Shown: in pieces, positions 35,506 through 44,497 of the stretch
Numbering within the stretch: position 1 is the first letter of the stretch
How the letters are laid out: every line of letters starts with the position of its first letter
DNA from: Butyrivibrio sp. FCS014
GTDB taxonomy: Bacteria > Bacillota > Clostridia > Lachnospirales > Lachnospiraceae
Direction: 5' to 3'
Assembly (NCBI RefSeq): GCF_000526935.1
Contig: NZ_JAHA01000008.1
Span: forward strand, 124,001-188,000
DNA: 64,000 bases
Notes under the pieces: generated by a model
What the model was told of the DNA's origin: nothing
The model's database searches: none
Seen by the model: only the letters and a program-made list of their open reading frames with translations
Made by a program: the position numbers and the translations under genes

Positions 35506-35566
35506 TTAAAATATTTAAGAAATATCTAAAATATCTATTGACTGGTGATTCTCCTATTAGTAAAAT
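35506..35566 (+). promoter_or_regulatory. Transporter promoter with tandem activator-type boxes
   Basis: TTGACT (35538-35543) and TAAAAT (35561-35566) are 17 bp apart. Upstream, TTAAAATAT (35506-35514) and CTAAAATAT (35526-35534) are direct repeats with exactly 20-bp period; the nearer ends 3 nt before the -35. The arabinan operon promoter at 52549-52609 has the same boxes, period and distance. Tandem direct repeats abutting the -35 are typical of AraC-type activator sites. Confidence 0.75.
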
Positions 35567-35613
35567 TGCATCATCAGATACTTGTGAACGCAATTTTTTT
35601 AGGAGGATTGACC

Positions 35614-37092
35614 ATGAAAAAGAGATTTTTGAGTATTATTTTAGCATCTTGTATGAGTATCGGTCTTCTGGCAGGCTGTGCTACTACAACAGTGGAGGAA
35701 GCTGGGGAGGCTGCTCCTGCTGATGCACCTGCAGCCACAGAGACAGCTGCTGAGACAACAGACTCAACAACATCCGAGACACTTTCCGGCGAAGGTGACC
35801 AGACAATCCACGTATTCCTTTACATGCAGGAGCATGAGAAGGACATCTACCAGAAGCTCATCGACGAGTTCGTTGAAGAGCACAAGGATCAGGTCAAGGA
35901 AGTTGTTTTCGAGGTTACAACTCAGGACGAGTACAACCAGAAGATGATCGCCAACATGACTGCCAACGATATGCCCGATGTATTCTATGTAGGACCCGCA
36001 GCAGTTCGTTCTTATGTAGACAACGGCTATGTTCTTCCTCTTGATGACTACGTTGATGCTGATACAATCGGCAAGATCTGGGGAACAACCCAGGAGATCT
36101 ACCGCTATGACGGAACCAATATCGGAAGCGGTTCTCTCTACGCATTCCCTAAGGATCTTTCCTGCTTTGCATTTGCTTACAACCAGGACCTCTTCGACGA
36201 GGCCGGCCTTGATTATCCCGATCCCAACAAGCCTTATACATATGAAGAGTTCGAGGAAGTATGTAAGGCTCTTACAAAGGACACAGACGGAGACGGCGAA
36301 GTTGATCAGTGGGGCGTTGCCTGCGCAGATCAGTGGGGCATGACTCCTATCCTCTATTCAAACGGCGTTAAGTTCCTTAACGAGGACATGACAAAGGTTA
36401 ACGTAGCTAACAACCCTCAGCTTACAGAGGCTCTTACATTCTACACAGACCTTACAAGAAACGGCCTTACACCTTCAGTTGAGCAGGACACAGCTCTTGG
36501 CGGATATCAGAGATGGCTCGACGGACAGGTTGCATTCTATGCCTGCGGTACATGGGACGTAGCAGCATTCATGGATCCCAACACCTTCCCTTATAAGTGG
36601 AACCTCTGCGGATGGCCTGTAGGACCTTCCGGTGACGGAAGATCACACACATGGATGGGGTCTGTAGGATATGCAGTTTCAGCAACAACCGAGTATCCCG
36701 ACCTCTGCGCAGAACTTGTTGCAAAGCTTTCAACAGACGAGGATGGACAGAGAGCAGTTTCAGGTATTACAACCGGCGCTTCAATCCAGCTGCCCAACAT
36801 TGTTGACCTTGCATATGGCGAGTTCAAGGATGCCGTAGCTGACGGAACAGTTCCTTACGCTTCAGATGTAGACGTAATCTTCGGTTACTTTGACAACAAC
36901 GATCACTATGCAGCAGCTCTTCAGGAAATGGATTACACCTACAACTCAGAGTGGTTCACACCTTTCTGGTCAGGTGTATTCAACATCAAGAACGGCGACA
37001 TCGAGGTTCAGGATTACCTCAATCAGGTTGAGCCCGAGATGCAGGAGCTTCTTGACGAAGCAATCGAGCTTCAGAATTCAGCAACAAAGTAA
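35614..37092 (+). CDS. Sugar ABC transporter solute-binding lipoprotein (CUT1, AraN-like)
   Basis: 492 residues. The lipoprotein signal ends LLAGC (Cys22), then a Thr/Glu/Ala-rich linker to about 65, then a family-1 extracellular solute-binding fold (IHVFLYMQEHEKDIYQKLIDE ... WMGSVGYAVSATTEYPDLCAELVAKLS). AGGAGG lies 7 nt before the ATG at 35614. It should deliver oligosaccharides to the two permeases encoded next. The shared promoter design with the arabinan operon suggests arabino-oligosaccharides, as for AraN of Bacillus. A hairpin after the gene probably keeps its level above the permeases. Confidence 0.88.
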   Translation: MKKRFLSIILASCMSIGLLAGCATTTVEEAGEAAPADAPAATETAAETTDSTTSETLSGEGDQTIHVFLYMQEHEKDIYQKLIDEFVEEHKDQVKEVVFEVTTQDEYNQKMIANMTANDMPDVFYVGPAAVRSYVDNGYVLPLDDYVDADTIGKIWGTTQEIYRYDGTNIGSGSLYAFPKDLSCFAFAYNQDLFDEAGLDYPDPNKPYTYEEFEEVCKALTKDTDGDGEVDQWGVACADQWGMTPILYSNGVKFLNEDMTKVNVANNPQLTEALTFYTDLTRNGLTPSVEQDTALGGYQRWLDGQVAFYACGTWDVAAFMDPNTFPYKWNLCGWPVGPSGDGRSHTWMGSVGYAVSATTEYPDLCAELVAKLSTDEDGQRAVSGITTGASIQLPNIVDLAYGEFKDAVADGTVPYASDVDVIFGYFDNNDHYAAALQEMDYTYNSEWFTPFWSGVFNIKNGDIEVQDYLNQVEPEMQELLDEAIELQNSATK

Positions 37093-37125
37093 TTCAAGGG
37101 CATTAACCGGCTTATAAATCACACA

Positions 37126-37165
37126 GAGCCCCTCAGTATCGTTATTACAGAGGGGCTCATTTTAT
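37126..37165 (+). terminator. Attenuating terminator between binding protein and permeases
   Basis: GAGCCCCTC (37126-37134) pairs perfectly with 37150-37158 and is followed by ATTTTAT. The weak T-run suggests partial termination, a common way to make more binding protein than permease. Confidence 0.7.
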
Positions 37166-37187
37166 AAGATTTAACAGGAGCATCAAA

Positions 37188-38105
37188 ATGGCAAAGACAA
37201 AAGTAAAAGTCCATAGGTCTGCTATGGCAAAAAGAGAAGAGCGCTGGGCATGGCTTTTTATCGCTCCTCCCTTCATCGGATTTATGCTTTTCATGGCCTA
37301 CCCCATTGTATTTGCACTTGTGGCAAGTACCAGTAAATGGACCGGAGTAAACTCCCTTTTGGGCAATATCGTAGGCCTTCGCAACTACATCAAGATCTTT
37401 TCCGATGCTAAATTCTGGAAATCCATGGCCACCACCATCATATACATGATTGGTATCCCAATCGGTATGATCCTTGGAATGACCATAGCCATGGGTCTCA
37501 ACAGGAAGATCCCCGGAAAAAGAGCTCTCACAACCATGTACTACGTTCCCGTGGTATCCTCTCTGGTTGCTGTTTCAATCCTCTGGGCATGGGTATTTAA
37601 CTACGACTACGGCCTCCTCAACGGAATATACAAATTCCTTACGGGAGCTCACGGCCCCAACTGGCTCGGTGACGAGCACATGGTAAAGATCTCCATGATC
37701 ATCTTCATGGTATGGAAAGGACTTGGCGGCACTGTAATCCTGTATCTTGCAGGACTCCAGAATATACCCAGGGACTACTATGAGGCCGCCATGATCGATG
37801 GCGCCAACGGCTGGGATAAGTTCAGAAACATCACTCTCCCGCTGCTTTCCCCTGTTACCTTCTATGTACTTATAACCTCCCTCATCGGTGGCTTCCAGGT
37901 ATTCGTAGAGGTTCAGGTCATGACCCCCAACGGAGGTCCCAACTACAGTTCCGCAACAGTTGTATTCTACCTGTTTGAAAAAGCCTTCACCAACGGCCAG
38001 CTTGGCTACGGAAGCGCAGTTGCGGTAATTCTAGCGATCATCATATTCATTATCACAGCCTTTAACTTCTGGGGCCAGGATAAATGGGTAAAAACTATAG
38101 ATTAA
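37188..38105 (+). CDS. Sugar ABC transporter permease 1 (AraP/MalF type)
   Basis: 305 residues with six membrane segments and the EAA loop EAAMIDGANGWDKFRNITLPLLSP near residues 205-228, which docks the ATPase. It forms a heterodimer with the next permease to import the sugar carried by the lipoprotein. It lies 95 bp after the binding-protein gene, across an attenuator hairpin. No ATPase gene is present; a shared MsmK-type ATPase elsewhere is likely. Confidence 0.93.
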   Translation: MAKTKVKVHRSAMAKREERWAWLFIAPPFIGFMLFMAYPIVFALVASTSKWTGVNSLLGNIVGLRNYIKIFSDAKFWKSMATTIIYMIGIPIGMILGMTIAMGLNRKIPGKRALTTMYYVPVVSSLVAVSILWAWVFNYDYGLLNGIYKFLTGAHGPNWLGDEHMVKISMIIFMVWKGLGGTVILYLAGLQNIPRDYYEAAMIDGANGWDKFRNITLPLLSPVTFYVLITSLIGGFQVFVEVQVMTPNGGPNYSSATVVFYLFEKAFTNGQLGYGSAVAVILAIIIFIITAFNFWGQDKWVKTID

Positions 38106-38117
38106 GGAGGTGTGACT

Positions 38118-39011
38118 ATGGATATATCAATTTCAAAACCAAAATCCAGCGGCAAAGATTATCAGTCTGATCAGGTCACCACTTCCAAGGACAAGGTCCT
38201 GAACATAATAATCTTTATTTTGCTGTTTCTTTTCGCCCTTACAATGGTGTTTCCTCTGATCTATATGGTGGCTACATCATTTATGACCAAGAACCAGATA
38301 CTCTCGGGAAGCCTTACCATCATTCCCGACCCGATACTTATCGGCAAGTATTCGGAAGTGCTCAAGAAAGGCCAGTTTATCAGCGGTATCATAAACACAG
38401 TGAAGGTTGAGGTGCCTGTGCTGCTTATCGGCGGATTCACTTCATCACTTGCAGCCTTCGCCTTTGCAAAGATGGAATTCAGAGGCAAGAACGCGCTTTT
38501 CCTGGCTCTTCTTGCAACAATCATGATACCCTTTGCGGTTGTAATGATCCCTCAGTACGTTCTCTTCACAAAGCTTGGCTGGACCAATTCCCTGGCGCCC
38601 CTTATCATCCCGGGATGCTTCGGAAACGTGAGCATGATCTTCTTCCTTCGCCAGAACCTTTACAGCATCCCTTCCGACCTGATGGACGCTGCCAAGATCG
38701 ACGGCTGTAACTATTTCGGTATTTACTGGAAGATCTTCCTTCCCCTTATGAAGGGTGCTCTGGGAACTCAGCTGATGCTGTGGTTCATGGGAATATGGAA
38801 CGACTATCTTGCTCCAACCATCTTCCTCAGAAGTGAGAAGCAGTGGACATTGCAGGTAGTTATCCGTTCCTTCAACCATTACTATGCGATCCAGAGTGAT
38901 TATGCCCTTATCATGGCGGCTTCCGTTATCGCCATGCTGCCCACCCTGCTGTTATTCTTCGCTTTCCAGCGGGTTATCATTGAATCCATTGCCATCAGCG
39001 GAATTAAGTGA
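38118..39011 (+). CDS. Sugar ABC transporter permease 2 (AraQ/MalG type)
   Basis: 297 residues with six membrane segments; the EAA-type loop reads DAAKIDGCNYFGIYWKIFLP. The ATG at 38118 is chosen because GGAGG stands 7 nt upstream; a GTG 6 nt earlier lies too close. It starts 12 bp after the first permease gene and is its partner in the membrane. The C-terminus AFQRVIIESIAISGIK is typical of the MalG group. Confidence 0.93.
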   Translation: MDISISKPKSSGKDYQSDQVTTSKDKVLNIIIFILLFLFALTMVFPLIYMVATSFMTKNQILSGSLTIIPDPILIGKYSEVLKKGQFISGIINTVKVEVPVLLIGGFTSSLAAFAFAKMEFRGKNALFLALLATIMIPFAVVMIPQYVLFTKLGWTNSLAPLIIPGCFGNVSMIFFLRQNLYSIPSDLMDAAKIDGCNYFGIYWKIFLPLMKGALGTQLMLWFMGIWNDYLAPTIFLRSEKQWTLQVVIRSFNHYYAIQSDYALIMAASVIAMLPTLLLFFAFQRVIIESIAISGIK

Positions 39012-39100
39012 TCATGGGCACATAGCCTTGTTTTTAGATTTATTTAAAAGTATAATTAAAATCTGAAATAGTTTATCGCACTTTAAAGATTGGGGATATT

Positions 39101-40021
39101 ATGCTGCATATTAAGACACTTGACGAGGGGCTGGAGCTTTTCAAGGCTCTGGGCTCCGACATCAGGATTGAGATCATCAAGATATTACTTAATGAAAACG
39201 CAATGAATATGAACGAGCTGGCAAGCCGCCTTAACATCACCAACGGCGCCCTTACCAGCCACATCAAGAAACTGGAGGAATGCGGCGTTGTAACCGTTTC
39301 CTCAGAGGCTTCCGGCCACGGCAACCAGAAGGTCTGCTCTGTACATCTGGACAAAATCCTTATAGACCTTCAGGACAAGCCACAGAACGAGAACATCTAC
39401 ACCACCGATATCAAGGTGGGCCTGTTCTCAGATTACCAGGTATTTCCCACCTGCGGCCTTGCTACATCCAAGAGGCTTATCGGTGAGGTGGACGACACAA
39501 GATACTTTGCTCATCCCGACAGATATGAGGCAGATATCCTCTGGTTCACCAAGGGATATGTGGAGTACAGCATTCCCAACTTCGTTCCCGCCAACCAGAA
39601 GATTGACGAGATCTGTGTATCTCTGGAGCTAAGCTCCGAGGCTCCCGGCGTCAACAACGTATGGCCTTCGGATGTATACTTCTACCTCAACGGAACGCAG
39701 CTTGGAACCTGGACTTCACCCGGAGATTTCGGCGACGTGAAGGGTATCTTCACCCCTGACTGGTGGTTCCCCAACTGGAACCAGTACGGACTTCTTAAGA
39801 TGCTGGTCCTTAACCACAAGGGCACTTTCATAGACGGCCTTAAGATCTCCGACGTGACCATCGACCAGTTCGGCCTCACCTCCAAGAGCGCTCTTAAGCT
39901 CAAACTGGCGATCCCTGACGACGCAGAGCATGTCGGCGGTCTGACCATTTTCGGCAGAGGATTTGGTAACTACAACCAGGACATCAATGTCAAGATGGCC
40001 TACAGCCCTATCGAAAACTGA
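39101..40021 (+). CDS. ArsR-type regulator with large beta-rich effector domain
   Basis: 306 residues. Residues 10-95 are an ArsR-like winged helix (LFKALGSDIRIEIIKILLNE ... LASRLNITNGALTSHIKKLEECG). The remaining 200 residues are rich in beta strands and aromatics (TPDWWFPNWNQYGLLKML, SDVYFYLNGTQLGTW) and look like a jelly-roll ligand domain. Classical ArsR proteins are about 100 residues and sense metals; no metal-binding cysteines are seen. Following a sugar transporter, it probably senses a carbohydrate. It could be the regulator of the transporter and arabinan promoters. Confidence 0.8.
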   Translation: MLHIKTLDEGLELFKALGSDIRIEIIKILLNENAMNMNELASRLNITNGALTSHIKKLEECGVVTVSSEASGHGNQKVCSVHLDKILIDLQDKPQNENIYTTDIKVGLFSDYQVFPTCGLATSKRLIGEVDDTRYFAHPDRYEADILWFTKGYVEYSIPNFVPANQKIDEICVSLELSSEAPGVNNVWPSDVYFYLNGTQLGTWTSPGDFGDVKGIFTPDWWFPNWNQYGLLKMLVLNHKGTFIDGLKISDVTIDQFGLTSKSALKLKLAIPDDAEHVGGLTIFGRGFGNYNQDINVKMAYSPIEN

Positions 40022-40050
40022 GCTCCCGCTCATATAATTATCACTGCAAC

Positions 40051-40085
40051 AAAGCCCCTCCCGCATCTTACGGGAAGGGCTTTTT
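40051..40085. terminator. Bidirectional terminator between convergent genes
   Basis: AAGCCC..CCCG (40052-40063) pairs with CGGG..GGGCTT (40071-40082) around a 7-nt loop, with one internal mismatch patch. T-runs follow on both strands. It separates the ArsR-type gene (plus) from the methyltransferase gene (minus). Confidence 0.8.
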
Positions 40086-40099
40086 CCATATTGAAAATA

Positions 40100-42079
40100 T
40101 CATTTTTCCACAACTATTATGCAATTTGAATCAGGGTATTCCACCACATTCTCTTTTTCATCCAGAAGATCCAGATACTTGCCCAGGTTGTCCGGATAAC
40201 CGGGCTCCAGAAGCTCTTCCGCAAAAATGATCTTTGCCCCAAGGCCCTCAAGAAAGTCTTTGTACTCTTTTAGCGTGAAGTATCCGAACTGCTCCTGAAC
40301 CTCATGAGCATAGCTCTCGTTCCCCCAGGTATAGGTAAAAAGGAACTCCCTTATAAAGTTGATATCTCCGGTGACTGTAAGACTGTTCTCATCAACCTCC
40401 GTCACCTTTTCCTCCTCCGGAATGTCCTTAAGTCCCTTAAAATCCCTCATATAGTTCTTAAAGAAATCAAGGCCTGCTGCCGTCCTGAACCTTATCTTCC
40501 TGACAGCTCTTCCCTCGGTCTTAACACCATCCCTTATGATGATCCTTCCACCACTCTCCAGACTGTCATAAGCGTTGCGAAGCGCCTTCTTTACGCTGTC
40601 TATCTCAAACCTTCCATTCTCCGTCTGCGTATATGAATAAATCTCATGAAGGATTGAGGAAAAGATAACACTGCCAACCTTTGGCTCCATCTTCTCATCC
40701 ACAAAATTGTGAACTCTTACCTCCCATCCATGTCCTTCCCGGTTCTTCTTTATTCCCAGGGCCTCTATGACATTTGCGGAGATATCTGTACCTATCACCT
40801 TTTTGTCCGGATACCTGGCTTCCAGCTTATCGAGGAGAATTCCTCCGCCGGATCCCACATCTACCACGCTGTCGCCTGCCACATAGTCTATTATGCCATC
40901 CTTCGTGCTCTCGGACACATCATTCATGGTCCTTAGATACTTGTCCTCGTTGTTGAGCCTGTCAAATGCATCACGTCTGAATCCGAACATATCATACAGA
41001 ACGATGATGCTCTTCTCAAAGGTAAGAAGCCCGCTCCTTTCCGCCTCTACACAGAAATCAATGAGCTTCTCGCACACAGGCGAAAACCTGAAATCAATAT
41101 AGGCAGATCCGTTCTCTATCTTCACATCTATATTCACATTCTGGACAGATGCGTCCAAAAGATATTTCTCAATTATGCGCTTCTTATAAATATTTATATG
41201 CTTTTTGCCCTCATAGTCGTAATTAAGACTATCGGCAAGAGGCTTGAAATTCAGATGCGATACCTCTTTTCCCAAATCGTCTATAACCCTTAGGGCATTG
41301 GCAAGAATGGCCCTGATCTGACCCATGTTAAAGCTCGAGAGAGCAGCCTCAAAGTACCACAGTTCAAATCGAGGGAAGATTTTATCTTCAAAAAACCTTA
41401 CGTCATTATCGAAAAACTCGATCTCTCCGGGACACAGCTTCTGAAGCCTGTGTTGAGGTGAATACTCATGGATCTCACCCCTTACGATCTCCTCCACATG
41501 GGACTCAACACTCCTTCTGACCCTCTTCCAGATATCCTCACTGACCGCCCTTATAATACACTCGTTAAGCGCCATAAGAAGCGGCTTAAGGTCTTCTCTT
41601 TGTATATTTGTCAGTTCCTTATTTACAGCAAAAGAGATCTCACCTCGGATTGCCTGTCCCACAACGCCATGGGTCTTTATCAGGGTGTAAACTAATCCTT
41701 CATCCCCGGTGGCATCCCTGTAGATCTCTGCCGATGCAATATTGTGGATATCCAGAGGGTATCCCTTTTTTATCCAGTCCGCCCTCTCCTTTGAAAGGCC
41801 TCCTTTGGCCACTTCAGACCACTTGAGGGTCGTACTTACCGTTTTTACGGTGTCTGGTAATAAGCCGTCTCTTTTCTCAATCTCGTCCAGAATATCCAGC
41901 GTTCTCATGACATACATGAGTGTTTCTTTTCCGGAAAGGCTTCCCATACTCTCCAGACGCTCTGAATTCACATATACATTATCAGTACTGGTCAGGTATT
42001 TAAGCCACAGATTATTCTCTGCTACATCATCCTTCAGGTTTTTATCCCCGTCAAAATATCTGTCAAAATTGGAACTCAT
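40100..42079 (-). CDS. Large protein with class I SAM methyltransferase domain
   Basis: 659 residues. Residues about 400-540 are a Rossmann methyltransferase (VVDVGSGGGILLDKLEARYP, VIGTDIS, FSSILHEIYSY, SGGRIIIRDGV). The 400-residue N-terminal region is helical and not recognised. The C-terminal 120 residues (ITFIREFLFTYTWGNESYAHE-like region) are also unassigned. Its start lies 22 bp after a REC-GGDEF gene, and a terminator follows, so the two make one unit, which hints at a signalling link. AAGGAG is 15 nt from the ATG, a poor spacing. The acceptor substrate is unknown. Confidence 0.75.
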   Translation of the reverse strand: MSSNFDRYFDGDKNLKDDVAENNLWLKYLTSTDNVYVNSERLESMGSLSGKETLMYVMRTLDILDEIEKRDGLLPDTVKTVSTTLKWSEVAKGGLSKERADWIKKGYPLDIHNIASAEIYRDATGDEGLVYTLIKTHGVVGQAIRGEISFAVNKELTNIQREDLKPLLMALNECIIRAVSEDIWKRVRRSVESHVEEIVRGEIHEYSPQHRLQKLCPGEIEFFDNDVRFFEDKIFPRFELWYFEAALSSFNMGQIRAILANALRVIDDLGKEVSHLNFKPLADSLNYDYEGKKHINIYKKRIIEKYLLDASVQNVNIDVKIENGSAYIDFRFSPVCEKLIDFCVEAERSGLLTFEKSIIVLYDMFGFRRDAFDRLNNEDKYLRTMNDVSESTKDGIIDYVAGDSVVDVGSGGGILLDKLEARYPDKKVIGTDISANVIEALGIKKNREGHGWEVRVHNFVDEKMEPKVGSVIFSSILHEIYSYTQTENGRFEIDSVKKALRNAYDSLESGGRIIIRDGVKTEGRAVRKIRFRTAAGLDFFKNYMRDFKGLKDIPEEEKVTEVDENSLTVTGDINFIREFLFTYTWGNESYAHEVQEQFGYFTLKEYKDFLEGLGAKIIFAEELLEPGYPDNLGKYLDLLDEKENVVEYPDSNCIIVVEK

Positions 42080-42101
42080 TATTGTCTTTTATCACTCCTT
42101 A

Positions 42102-43442
42102 TTATTCGGAAGTATTGTATTTGTAAACATAGTTAACATTTACAGCACTACCGTATTCCGTATCTTTGTACTGGCCTATCAACCTTTGGATAACTTTCTC
42201 GATCTCTTTGCTGGGACATTCCGTCAGCATCACTAAAAAGCTCCGGCTGCCGCTCTGTACCATGATATCACTCATTCGAAGAGTTTTTTCCACAAATTTG
42301 CTGAACTGGTCTGCTGCTTCCAATATAAACTGAAAGTCCTCGGTTGGCGGTTCAAGCTCAAACAAAACAACAGCAGCATCGCCGCCGTAGCGCCTGTAGA
42401 AACGCATCATGTATTTGTAAACAACGGAGAAATAATCTTTTCCCAAAAACAGCGCTCCCGACTTGTCGTTTCTCTCCTCCACTATCTGAACAAGGCGATT
42501 AAGCCTGGTCTCGGAGTTCTCTGTTTCGGCCTCACTGTCAGAGTCCACCGCGCCATAGATTGCATAGCCGTGCTTGCCGTTCTGCTTCACCTTATACAGT
42601 GCACTGTCTGCCAGAGCAAACAGTTCATTATAGTCTCTTCCGTATTCCGGTATCATGACCACACCAATAGATATGCCCAGAGGAACACCATGGCCTTCTC
42701 CCAGAAGCTCATCGGCCGCTGCCTGAAGCTGTGAATTCAATCGTCCCGTTAAGCTTCCTACAGCTCTTTCATCCAGCAGGTCATCATAAAAGCCCATGAA
42801 CTCATCCCCGCCTATACGGCAGAGAGTGTCGGTTTCACGGGAGTTTTTCTTTGCAATATCTGAAAAGGCTTTTAGGATCCGGTCTCCCTTTTCGTGTCCG
42901 AAAAGATCGTTTACCAGCTTAAAGCTGTCCAGGTCCAGTATCATAAGGGCGCCGTTTTTCCTCTTGCACAGCTTGGATACTCTGTCTGTCCCTTTTGCCT
43001 TGTTATACATACCGGTCAGCTTGTCAATGGTGGCCTCTTCCTCAAGATCGCCAATTTTCCTGCTGTTTCTTATGGCAAGCTCGATCCTTCTTACCAGTAC
43101 ATCTTTTTTGAAGGGCTTCTTAATAAAGTCAGACGCCCCCATAACAAGGCCCATTTCCTCTGTCTCACTGTCATCCTCTCCGGTAATGAAGATGACCGGT
43201 ACATGTGCCCTGCCTGAATGTTCCTCAAACTTCCTGAGCTGGATATAGGTATCAAATCCATCCATTTCGGGCATCATAATATCCAGAAGGATAAGGTCCG
43301 GGGTATTGTTCTCTATGTATTTAAGGAGCTGCTTGCCTGAATTCATGCAGGATGTGCGCATTTTCTCCGCAGACAGAATGTCCTTGGCATGCATCAGGAT
43401 CACAGGATCGTCATCAACAATTGCAATTCTGAGTTCCATCAT
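42102..43442 (-). CDS. Response regulator with GGDEF diguanylate cyclase and degenerate third domain
   Basis: 446 residues. Receiver domain 1-125 with phospho-acceptor D54 (LLDIMMPEMDG); GGDEF domain about 135-295 with the intact active site RIGGDEF (209-215) and an RETD inhibitory site (202-205) five residues before it. Residues 310-446 look like a second, degenerate GGDEF-like fold (GGDAAVVLFELE ... RMSDIMVQSGSRSFLVML) without a catalytic motif. It should make cyclic-di-GMP on phosphorylation. The start at 43442 follows GGAGGG by 7 nt. No histidine kinase is adjacent; the methyltransferase gene follows. Confidence 0.88.
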   Translation of the reverse strand: MMELRIAIVDDDPVILMHAKDILSAEKMRTSCMNSGKQLLKYIENNTPDLILLDIMMPEMDGFDTYIQLRKFEEHSGRAHVPVIFITGEDDSETEEMGLVMGASDFIKKPFKKDVLVRRIELAIRNSRKIGDLEEEATIDKLTGMYNKAKGTDRVSKLCKRKNGALMILDLDSFKLVNDLFGHEKGDRILKAFSDIAKKNSRETDTLCRIGGDEFMGFYDDLLDERAVGSLTGRLNSQLQAAADELLGEGHGVPLGISIGVVMIPEYGRDYNELFALADSALYKVKQNGKHGYAIYGAVDSDSEAETENSETRLNRLVQIVEERNDKSGALFLGKDYFSVVYKYMMRFYRRYGGDAAVVLFELEPPTEDFQFILEAADQFSKFVEKTLRMSDIMVQSGSRSFLVMLTECPSKEIEKVIQRLIGQYKDTEYGSAVNVNYVYKYNTSE

Positions 43443-43513
43443 AGAAAAACCCTCCATGTATTGATTATACACGGAAACGGCTCATTATAGACGTAAAATT
43501 GTTATTAACAGTC

Positions 43514-44443
43514 TTAATTCACAAGCCTTCCGATGCGATCCGCAACGCCTATACTGATCTGCATTCCTGCATTGAATTCTATGGCATCATCAAGTATACC
43601 ATCGGAAAACACAACTCCCTTTTCACTCATATCAGATGTGAGAATAAGGTTTTCATTGTCGTTTATCTGTCCGTAGACGATCTCTGCCTGGGTAAATCTG
43701 CTGGGATAGGGCTCCCTTACCTGGAATGTAAGATTTCTGCTGCTCCAGTCATAGGCAGGTTCAGGGATGCTGCCCAGGTTAAAGGCCTTTGCCATTCCGT
43801 TAAACTGTGCCATAACCGACTTATGCCAGCCGGTCATCCCAAAACCCGTAGAGATGATTATCCCGGAGGATGACTGATTCTCGATCCGGTTCCTGTAGTT
43901 TATATGGTATCTTGCAGAAGAGTGATTCTCCACACCCACAAAGAAGTCATTTACCGCATAAAGAACCTGTCCGTCTTTGGACTCAACCTTGCCCATCGTT
44001 ACACTCTTTGCACTGAAACTGCCATTTATCACAGCCGGAAGGATTCTCTGTAAATCTCCCGCTTCAAATGGAAGGAGCACCCCGTCCCACCTTGCGGGAT
44101 CGGGGTTAACTCCTATGAGAGGCTGTCCATCAAGATATTTCATGACATTTGCCACAAGGCCATCCTGTCCAACCGCTATAACAATGTCTTTTTCCCCGAA
44201 GATCATGTTGGGAATATACTCCCTGTCAATCTCCTGAAGTCTTGCTACGGGGCGGACACAGCTTCTTACCTGTTCGAGGACCTGATTGTAAACGGCATCC
44301 TCCTTCTCATAATCGGAGAAATCCGCACCGAGGTGCTCAATGTAGAACCTGGCTTGCTCTACCGTGTTGTAGCGCCTCTTAAGTTCCTCATATCTGGTGC
44401 GTCTCTTTATGAGAACTACCTTATTCATTCCTCTGTCAGTCAT
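43514..44443 (-). CDS. NAD-kinase-like protein with altered nucleotide motif
   Basis: 309 residues. The arrangement resembles the ATP-NAD kinase/diacylglycerol-kinase fold: IVIAVGQDGLVANVM stands where NAD kinases have GGDGT, followed by LIGVNPDPARWDGVL and a later IIISTGFGMTGWHKS in place of the usual STPTGSTAY. The first GGDGT glycine is replaced by glutamine, so activity is uncertain. AGGAGG precedes the ATG. It lies 54 bp after the SPFH gene and must share its Nudix-regulator-type operators. It could be a true NAD(H) or sugar kinase variant or a nucleotide sensor. Confidence 0.65.
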   Translation of the reverse strand: MTDRGMNKVVLIKRRTRYEELKRRYNTVEQARFYIEHLGADFSDYEKEDAVYNQVLEQVRSCVRPVARLQEIDREYIPNMIFGEKDIVIAVGQDGLVANVMKYLDGQPLIGVNPDPARWDGVLLPFEAGDLQRILPAVINGSFSAKSVTMGKVESKDGQVLYAVNDFFVGVENHSSARYHINYRNRIENQSSSGIIISTGFGMTGWHKSVMAQFNGMAKAFNLGSIPEPAYDWSSRNLTFQVREPYPSRFTQAEIVYGQINDNENLILTSDMSEKGVVFSDGILDDAIEFNAGMQISIGVADRIGRLVN

Positions 44444-44497
44444 GTCCGCCTCCTGTTTTGCCGGCGGGCCATGCCGCCGGCCTTTCTATGTTATCTG

